Positions 59,896 to 64,000 of a DNA stretch of 64,000 bases are shown one piece after another (position 1 is the first letter of the stretch; every line of letters starts with the position of its first letter). Position numbers and translations under genes: made by a program. This DNA comes from Spirosoma endbachense (GTDB taxonomy: Bacteria; Bacteroidota; Bacteroidia; Cytophagales; Spirosomataceae), in contig NZ_CP045997.1 in the NCBI RefSeq assembly GCF_010233585.1, positions 8,234,852 through 8,298,851 of the forward strand, written 5' to 3'. The notes beneath the pieces were generated by a model. That model saw only the letters and a program-made list of their open reading frames with translations. It was not told the DNA's origin and ran no database searches.

Positions 59896-60591
59896 TTACC
59901 AGCGACTTCCGTTCTCTTTCGTTTTCATCGTTGAATGCCGGGCCGATCGAGTCAGCGCATAAGGCAGATCATCTTCCTGCATCGCATCGAGCAGTTGGAG
60001 TGCCTGTGCTTCACTAAGGTCGAGCCGTTGAAAGCGATGTAGTAACTCATCCTGCCGGGCTGATCGCTCAACCTGTTGCCCACCTGAAGGGCGGGGTTTA
60101 TTCTGTTGATCTGGCCTGTTGCCGGACGATTTCTGGCGCGAATTTGGTTCGGTAGTTTTACCTGAAAACCGCTTCTTTATTAACTCAAAGTCATACCTGG
60201 CTGGTTCGTTGTCCGGATCTTCGAGCAAAGCCCGTTCAAAAAAAGTCAGCGCTATAGCACTGTCTTTTTGAAGACAGGCCATCACACCCAGTTGCGTTGC
60301 GGCTACTGTACGTAAATCAGTTCGGTCGGAATGAAGCAATGCTTCATACTGGGAACGAGCTTTTCCATACCGTTTAAGATGAAAATAGGTATGGCCAAGA
60401 TTCAATCGCACTCCCGGATCGATCGTTGTTGTGATGCGGCTCAGACTGGCATACAGATGCATCGCCCGCGTATAATCGCCCGCTTTATAGGCTGCTTCGG
60501 CTTCCTGCCTGGCCTCATTATTTCGTGAAATCTGATTTAATGAATGGGGCGTGTCCCACCAGAGCCAGGCCGCAATGAATAAATAAATCAT
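59896..60591 (-). CDS. TPR-repeat protein, BatC-like
   Basis: A 231-residue protein with a single N-terminal hydrophobic helix (MIYLFIAAWLWW) and about three TPR units (AYKAGDYTRAMHLYASLS, LNLGHTYFHLKRYGKA, FFERALLEDPDNEPARYDFELIKKRF). A low-complexity Gln/Ser/Arg linker and a helix (QALQLLDAMQEDDLPYAL) follow. This layout resembles the BatC-type membrane TPR proteins of the Bacteroides aerotolerance operon. It lies 53 bp downstream of the von Willebrand A gene and is co-directional. Confidence 0.75.
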   Translation of the reverse strand: MIYLFIAAWLWWDTPHSLNQISRNNEARQEAEAAYKAGDYTRAMHLYASLSRITTTIDPGVRLNLGHTYFHLKRYGKARSQYEALLHSDRTDLRTVAATQLGVMACLQKDSAIALTFFERALLEDPDNEPARYDFELIKKRFSGKTTEPNSRQKSSGNRPDQQNKPRPSGGQQVERSARQDELLHRFQRLDLSEAQALQLLDAMQEDDLPYALTRSARHSTMKTKENGSRW

Positions 60592-60644
60592 ACGTCAATA
60601 ACACGTATCGGTCGCCAAAAATAAGGGGAAACTTTGAGATGCAC

Positions 60645-61604
60645 TCATAATCTGAATGTCCTTACTGTTACAATAAGGTCAAAGGCCAGTAACACAAGTG
60701 CGGCCAGTAAAAAATAAACGTATTTATTGGTGGAAACAGTCACGCGGTTCTGGTCTATTCTAAAGCCTTGTTGCGCCAACAGAACCCCCGCCAATTCACG
60801 AACATATTGACCAGTGTTGGCTTCAATGTATTGCCCACCACCATCGCGAGCCAGTTCCTGAAGAAAACTCCGATTTAATCGACTTCGGACGATTTGCCGG
60901 GAATCGTCGCGAACAAAATCACGACCTTCACGAATAGACGAGCCTGTTTCTGTGCCAACGCCAACTGTAATAAGCGGTAAACCAGCTGTTTTAAGGCTTG
61001 CAAGCTCAGTACGATTACAGGAGCCGAAATTTTCTCCATCACTGAATAGTACCAATGCTTTGGCGTTCAGGCGGGTCGACGAATCGGTGATAAACTTTTG
61101 GCGGGCTAATTCGATCGCTGCGCAAAGATCAGTACCGCCTATAGCTGCCTTGCCTGTGCGAATATCCCGCACAAAACGTTTTAGGGCATCGTGATCGGCT
61201 GTTAAGGGCGATAAGACAAAGGATTCACTGGATGTCAGAATCAGTCCAAAACGATCTGTAGACAATGTGTCGCAGAGCTGCTGGATGTCATATTTGACGC
61301 GCTCAAGCCGGGAAGGAACCGCATCTGTTGCATCCATTGAGCGAGATATATCAACCAGCAGGTACACATCTCGTCCGGTTATTGTCATATTCCGTTCGGC
61401 TTCACCAAATGAGGGGCCGAGTAAAGCAATTAGCAATAGAATTAAATAACTGCTACGGAGAAAAAACTTTGGAATAACTCCCCAAGCTGAAGTATTCAAC
61501 TGTCTTGCCAGCCGAAACGTACGTAAAATATACAGGCTATACAGGGCGATGAACAACCCAATTAAAAAAAAATCGGTACTTGAAAATGAATAAAGCCAAT
61601 TCAT
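60645..61604 (-). CDS. BatA/BatB-like von Willebrand factor A membrane protein
   Basis: A 319-residue inner-membrane protein with an N-terminal span (about 12-30), another near 52-66, a VWA domain (about 77-265) and a C-terminal span (about 295-315). The MIDAS is complete: DISRSMD (metal Asp and Ser), Thr in GGTDL and Asp in FSDGEN. Similar proteins pair with TPR proteins in Bat operons, which often also contain MoxR ATPase and DUF58 genes; neither is seen next to it. Role in envelope stress or aerotolerance is family inference. Confidence 0.85.
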   Translation of the reverse strand: MNWLYSFSSTDFFLIGLFIALYSLYILRTFRLARQLNTSAWGVIPKFFLRSSYLILLLIALLGPSFGEAERNMTITGRDVYLLVDISRSMDATDAVPSRLERVKYDIQQLCDTLSTDRFGLILTSSESFVLSPLTADHDALKRFVRDIRTGKAAIGGTDLCAAIELARQKFITDSSTRLNAKALVLFSDGENFGSCNRTELASLKTAGLPLITVGVGTETGSSIREGRDFVRDDSRQIVRSRLNRSFLQELARDGGGQYIEANTGQYVRELAGVLLAQQGFRIDQNRVTVSTNKYVYFLLAALVLLAFDLIVTVRTFRL

Positions 61605-61729
61605 GAAAAGCCATAACCAGCCTGAAAATGACTGAGTTTGTTTCCTTAAGTCGATGTAAGGGTGGGGCGAAAATAATAATTCTTAAAAGATTTTCTTCGT
61701 TACCTCTTGCTGAAAACGATGAATACCTC

Positions 61730-61737
61730 TATCTTTG
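61730..61737 (+). promoter_or_regulatory. Promoter of the tRNA-Ser/tRNA-Pro unit
   Basis: TATCTTTG matches TAnnTTTG fully; a TTG lies 20 bp upstream (61707-61709). It is 36 bp before the tRNA. Confidence 0.6.
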
Positions 61738-61773
61738 TGTCCCAATCGTCCAGGAAATGGATGAAAGGGCTAC

Positions 61774-61860
61774 GGAGAGATGCCTGAGTGGCCGAAAGGA
61801 ACAGTTTGCTAAACTGTCGTACTGGTAACGGTACCGAGGGTTCGAATCCCTCTCTCTCCG
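61774..61860 (+). tRNA. tRNA-Ser(GCT)
   Basis: An 87-nt cloverleaf: acceptor GGAGAGA/TCTCTCC with discriminator G61860, D-arm TGCCTGAGTGGCC, anticodon arm ACAGT-TTGCTAA-ACTGT with anticodon GCT at 61808-61810, a long variable arm, and T-loop GGTTCGAATCC. The long variable arm is the mark of tRNA-Ser. CCA is not encoded (CAG follows), so it is added enzymatically. Confidence 0.95.
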
Positions 61861-61919
61861 CAGGAGCAACTTTAGTTGAAAGATTCCTCCGATGGATTCA
61901 ACAACAAAAAGCTCGTTTT

Positions 61920-61993
61920 CGGGGTGTAGCGTAGCCCGGTATCGCGCCTGCTTTGGGAGCAGGAGGTCGTAGGTTCGAATCCTGCCACCCCGA
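61920..61993 (+). tRNA. tRNA-Pro(TGG)
   Basis: A 74-nt cloverleaf: acceptor CGGGGTG/CACCCCG with discriminator A61993, D-arm with GTAGC, anticodon arm CCTGC-TTTGGGA-GCAGG with anticodon TGG at 61954-61956, and T-arm AGGTTCGAATCCT. CCA not encoded. It is 59 bp from tRNA-Ser and its 3' end abuts an integrase region, making it the likely attachment site of an integrative element. Confidence 0.95.
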
Positions 61994-61999
61994 CTACAT

Positions 62000-62036
62000 A
62001 AAAACCGCCAAATCTCTGTGATTTGGCGGTTTTTTT
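62000..62036 (+). terminator. Intrinsic terminator of the tRNA unit
   Basis: A 15-bp stem (62000-62014 with 62020-62034), 5-nt loop and a T-rich end, six bases after tRNA-Pro. The integrase frame's first ATG (62037) begins just after it. Confidence 0.85.
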
Positions 62037-62062
62037 ATGTTCCGATCGCTCGGCGATCATTT

Positions 62063-62090
62063 TGTGGCAGTTCTGTGGCACCAAATGGCA
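62063..62090 (+). repeat. Phased TGGCA repeats between tRNA-Pro and the integrase
   Basis: TGGCA occurs at 62065-62069, 62076-62080 and 62086-62090, spaced 11 and 10 bp, so all face one side of the helix. The first two are TGTGGCA (62063-62069, 62074-62080). They lie at the 5' end of the integrase gene, where arm-type sites of tyrosine recombinases are commonly found. Confidence 0.4.
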
Positions 62091-63269
62091 GAAAAACAGG
62101 GCATAAAGCCTGGCACTAAAAACGAATATCCCAACACGCTCGCCCGTCTTGTTGAATCAACCACTGAACCCTATGTAATCTTCTACGTTTGGGATGTTCA
62201 AAAAAAGAAGAAAGTGCGAAAGCGTATTTCCCTCGTCGGAGAGACAAACGCTGAGAAGCTCAAAGACGCCAAGGATATCATTAAAGAAGTCAATCGACGG
62301 TTAAAAGAGGGGTGGCACGTTGATGAGACATTGCCTGAACCAGTCGAACAAGCACCAGTACCCACCCCTAAGCTGAAAGAATTTACCTTCGAGGACGCTT
62401 GCCAGTATTATAAAGCCACCAAAAAGATTGAGCTTAAAAGCAATACCGAAGGACTCAACGATCAATACTTTCGCCATCTGCGAACCTACTTACTGAGCAA
62501 AAATCAATCTAACGTTGAGTTAAAAGATATTACGGTCAAAATGATGTTCGAATTTTTCGATCAACTCAAGGTAGGAGGCCGGTGCCGGAACAATATGCTC
62601 GGCTTTTACAAGTCGTTCTTTAAGTTCTACATTTACCGCGAGCTGATCGCCAGGAATCCCTGCTTGTCTATTATAAACGTGCGGGTTGATGCCTCTGAAG
62701 ACCACAGGCCATTCAATGCAGACCAGGCTAAAGAATTTCGGAGTGCTATCCTGGCCACTGGCGATGAGCAGTTATGGTCGTTTTGCCAGTTCATCTACTT
62801 TTTATTCTTGCGCCCTGGTGAAGAACTCCGGTTGTTAAAGGTAGGCGACATCCTGAATGAGCAGGTGCGCGTTACCAGTGGCAACTCGAAAAACCGAAAA
62901 ACAGGTTTCGTAAACATTCCATCGGCTCTGGAGCAATTGATTCAAAAAAAACGATTGCGCGACTATCCAGCTACTGATTACTTATTTACTGTAACAGGGT
63001 ACCCCGGTCCCCAGCACGTCGGGGAGAACTATTTTTATAAGCGCCACAAAAAGATAATGCAGGATTTGGGATTGTTCGGGCATGATTATGATTTGTATAG
63101 CTGGAAACCAACCGGGGCGGTCGTGCTTTACCGGGCCACGAAAGATATCATGTTCGTACAGCGACATTGTCGGCACAGCACACCCGATCAAACGTATACA
63201 TGCTTACGGAAGCAAGGGCTGGTGTTTGAAGGTCAACGAGTGACTGAATTTCCAGAGTTGTGGGAGTAA
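62085..63269 (+). CDS. Tyrosine recombinase (integrase) at tRNA-Pro
   Basis: A phage/ICE-type integrase of 394 residues. The N-terminal part (to about 100) resembles the arm-binding and linker region; a core-binding helical domain runs from about 98 to 215 and the catalytic domain follows. Catalytic residues by pattern: Arg243 (LRPGEELR), Lys269 (SKNRKTG), His364 (CRHST), Tyr371 (DQTYTC). The usual HxxRH box reads YSWKPTG, i.e. Lys341 and Pro342 where related enzymes have Lys/Arg and His. Start at 62085 avoids overlap with the tRNA terminator; 62037 is possible. It points away from tRNA-Pro, with its partner genes beyond the window. Confidence 0.85.
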   Translation: MAEKQGIKPGTKNEYPNTLARLVESTTEPYVIFYVWDVQKKKKVRKRISLVGETNAEKLKDAKDIIKEVNRRLKEGWHVDETLPEPVEQAPVPTPKLKEFTFEDACQYYKATKKIELKSNTEGLNDQYFRHLRTYLLSKNQSNVELKDITVKMMFEFFDQLKVGGRCRNNMLGFYKSFFKFYIYRELIARNPCLSIINVRVDASEDHRPFNADQAKEFRSAILATGDEQLWSFCQFIYFLFLRPGEELRLLKVGDILNEQVRVTSGNSKNRKTGFVNIPSALEQLIQKKRLRDYPATDYLFTVTGYPGPQHVGENYFYKRHKKIMQDLGLFGHDYDLYSWKPTGAVVLYRATKDIMFVQRHCRHSTPDQTYTCLRKQGLVFEGQRVTEFPELWE

Positions 63270-63510
63270 TTCCATCGAAGTACTGCCAAAGCTGTATAAA
63301 CCAAAACGTTTACCGCTTTACGAGCCTGTGACGAGCATGATCAACAGTGACGACGATCCCAATAATCGGCTTGATAGTTTCTGTGAAAATTTAGCTAATG
63401 AATCAAGCTTGGTATTGACAACCAGAGTTGTAGTTTGAGTATAACTAACATTGATTAGAAAAAATAAGAAAAGAGAAACTGAAAGATATTTCACGAAAAG
63501 TGTTATTATC
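63270..63510. other. AT-richer gap without a supported gene
   Basis: This stretch is AT-richer than most of the window. It has one open frame with no ATG start (about 63244-63438) and no promoter of consensus type. It separates the integrase from the small membrane protein. Confidence 0.5.
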
Positions 63511-63819
63511 TCATTTGTGAAATTTTTGGGCGCCTGCCAATGAAATTATTCCACCTATCATTGATAACACCATAAATGATATAAATGAAAATGATTCGGA
63601 ACGGCTTGATGAAAAAAGATAATTGAAGAAAGCAATTATGACTCCTATAATCCCCGTGCACATAAAACATTTTCCAATCCACATGGCTAGACCGTCTGGA
63701 TCTTTAACAGTTTTAGGGTCATATCCCGCAATAATTTTAGTAATCTTAAATTTGTACACTATAAATCCGAGACTGGACATTAATGTCCCAGCAATAAATA
63801 GTACTATTGAAGCTCCCAT
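63511..63819 (-). CDS. Small membrane protein, DUF3784-like
   Basis: A 102-residue protein with three hydrophobic segments (about 3-23, 53-67, 78-97) and a central loop (KIIAGYDPKTVKDPDGLAMWIG) like the DUF3784 pattern. It is read towards the integrase, at low GC. No biochemical role is known for the family. It may be cargo of the integrated element. Confidence 0.6.
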   Translation of the reverse strand: MGASIVLFIAGTLMSSLGFIVYKFKITKIIAGYDPKTVKDPDGLAMWIGKCFMCTGIIGVIIAFFNYLFSSSRSESFSFISFMVLSMIGGIISLAGAQKFHK

Positions 63820-63948
63820 ACCAATTTATTTTTAGGTTCCTTTATAGAAGGTATGCCGGCAGGAAGTAAATATAGCATACAGGGCTTTCTTATAAAAACG
63901 GCAAGGAGCAGTTAGCCATACCTTTGTGGTTCTCTAGACTACAAAACC

Positions 63949-64000
63949 ATGACTGTCGCTCCCTGCTTGGCTAAACCTACAACATTTTTCCAACTTCTTG
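63949..64000 (+). CDS. Start of an unidentified gene cut by the window edge
   Basis: ATG at 63949 is followed by MTVAPCLAKPTTFFQLL with no stop. A TACCTTTG promoter element (63919-63926) lies 22 bp upstream. The surroundings contain short inverted sequences (GGAGC at 63905 and GCTCC near 63960), which could belong to an insertion sequence. Too little is visible to name it. Confidence 0.35.
   Translation, partial: MTVAPCLAKPTTFFQLL

Noticed and set aside
61872..62084. A 70-codon minus-strand open frame across tRNA-Pro
   Set aside because: It overlaps the tRNA and its terminator; the coding appearance arises from the tRNA sequence.
63244..63438. Open frame after the integrase encoding EVLPKLYKPKRLPLYEP
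   Set aside because: Protein-like composition, but no ATG, GTG or TTG start at its beginning and no promoter; possibly a decayed gene.
1..64000. CRISPR array, rRNA operon or replication origin
   Set aside because: No array of regularly spaced repeats, no rRNA-like sequence and no dnaA-box cluster was seen on reading the window.

Overview
The window reads as a stretch of chromosome from a Bacteroidota bacterium of the order Cytophagales; the gene content and about 50% GC fit the Spirosoma group best (inference, not tested by search). The sequence-level reasons are Bacteroidota-type promoters (TTTG, 19 bp, TAnnTTTG, seen exactly three times, with several looser matches), type IX secretion markers (a PorU-like C25 protease and C-terminal sorting domains ending in a PNP motif), SprB repeats, a class II KdsA, TonB receptors with an N-terminal carboxypeptidase-like domain, and few recognisable Shine-Dalgarno sequences.

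Layout. 1-3208: envelope genes, with the tail of a probable iron-containing alcohol dehydrogenase, lspA, kdsA, a KdsC-like phosphatase and kdsB. 3191-10272: a GT87 membrane glycosyltransferase, thiamine pyrophosphokinase, and an acyltransferase-3 gene translationally coupled to a large type IX sortase-like C25 protease. 10549-13494: PadR regulator with a PspC/GIN membrane protein. 13601-24126: glutaminyl cyclase, a secreted SGNH esterase, fused isobutyryl-CoA mutase IcmF, aquaporin Z, a LolC/FtsX-type permease, and the NamZ exo-muramidase. 24258-30314: guaA, then a siderophore TonB receptor and PepSY reductase-like pair, then a DUF2911 protein. 30387-40066: an ALO-type FAD oxidase, a Bor-like lipoprotein, YtxH, GlmM-type phosphohexomutase, a transglutaminase/Anbu pair, a second SGNH esterase carrying DUF11 repeats, and an unknown acidic protein. 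40254-55052: a SprB-repeat adhesin, an S9 peptidase, YCII, a HAD phosphatase, PhzF, an amidase and DoxX, two small proteins too short for most gene callers (49369-49524 and 54406-54582), a GNAT enzyme, HemW, DUF2279, a beta-barrel protein, an HtrA-like protease with no signal peptide, and DUF4332. 55148-61604: a minus-strand block with the c-di-AMP synthase CdaA, RNase Z, a STAS protein, PurC, a thiolase, and a TPR plus von Willebrand A pair. 61774-61993: tRNA-Ser(GCT) and tRNA-Pro(TGG). From 62037 to the right edge: a tyrosine recombinase abutting tRNA-Pro and AT-richer DNA that looks like the start of an integrated element.

Most of the window is ordinary core genome. The clearest unexplained structure is a series of long, nearly perfect inverted repeats (stems up to 35 bp, all of different sequence) just after gene ends. 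One of them sits instead between two divergent genes, at 4407-4466. The other places worth attention are the Kdo or possible Kdo8N cluster at the left edge, the sortase/acyltransferase pair, the reduced Anbu locus, the 51-residue Cys/Lys-rich protein, and the integrase at tRNA-Pro with helically phased TGGCA repeats.
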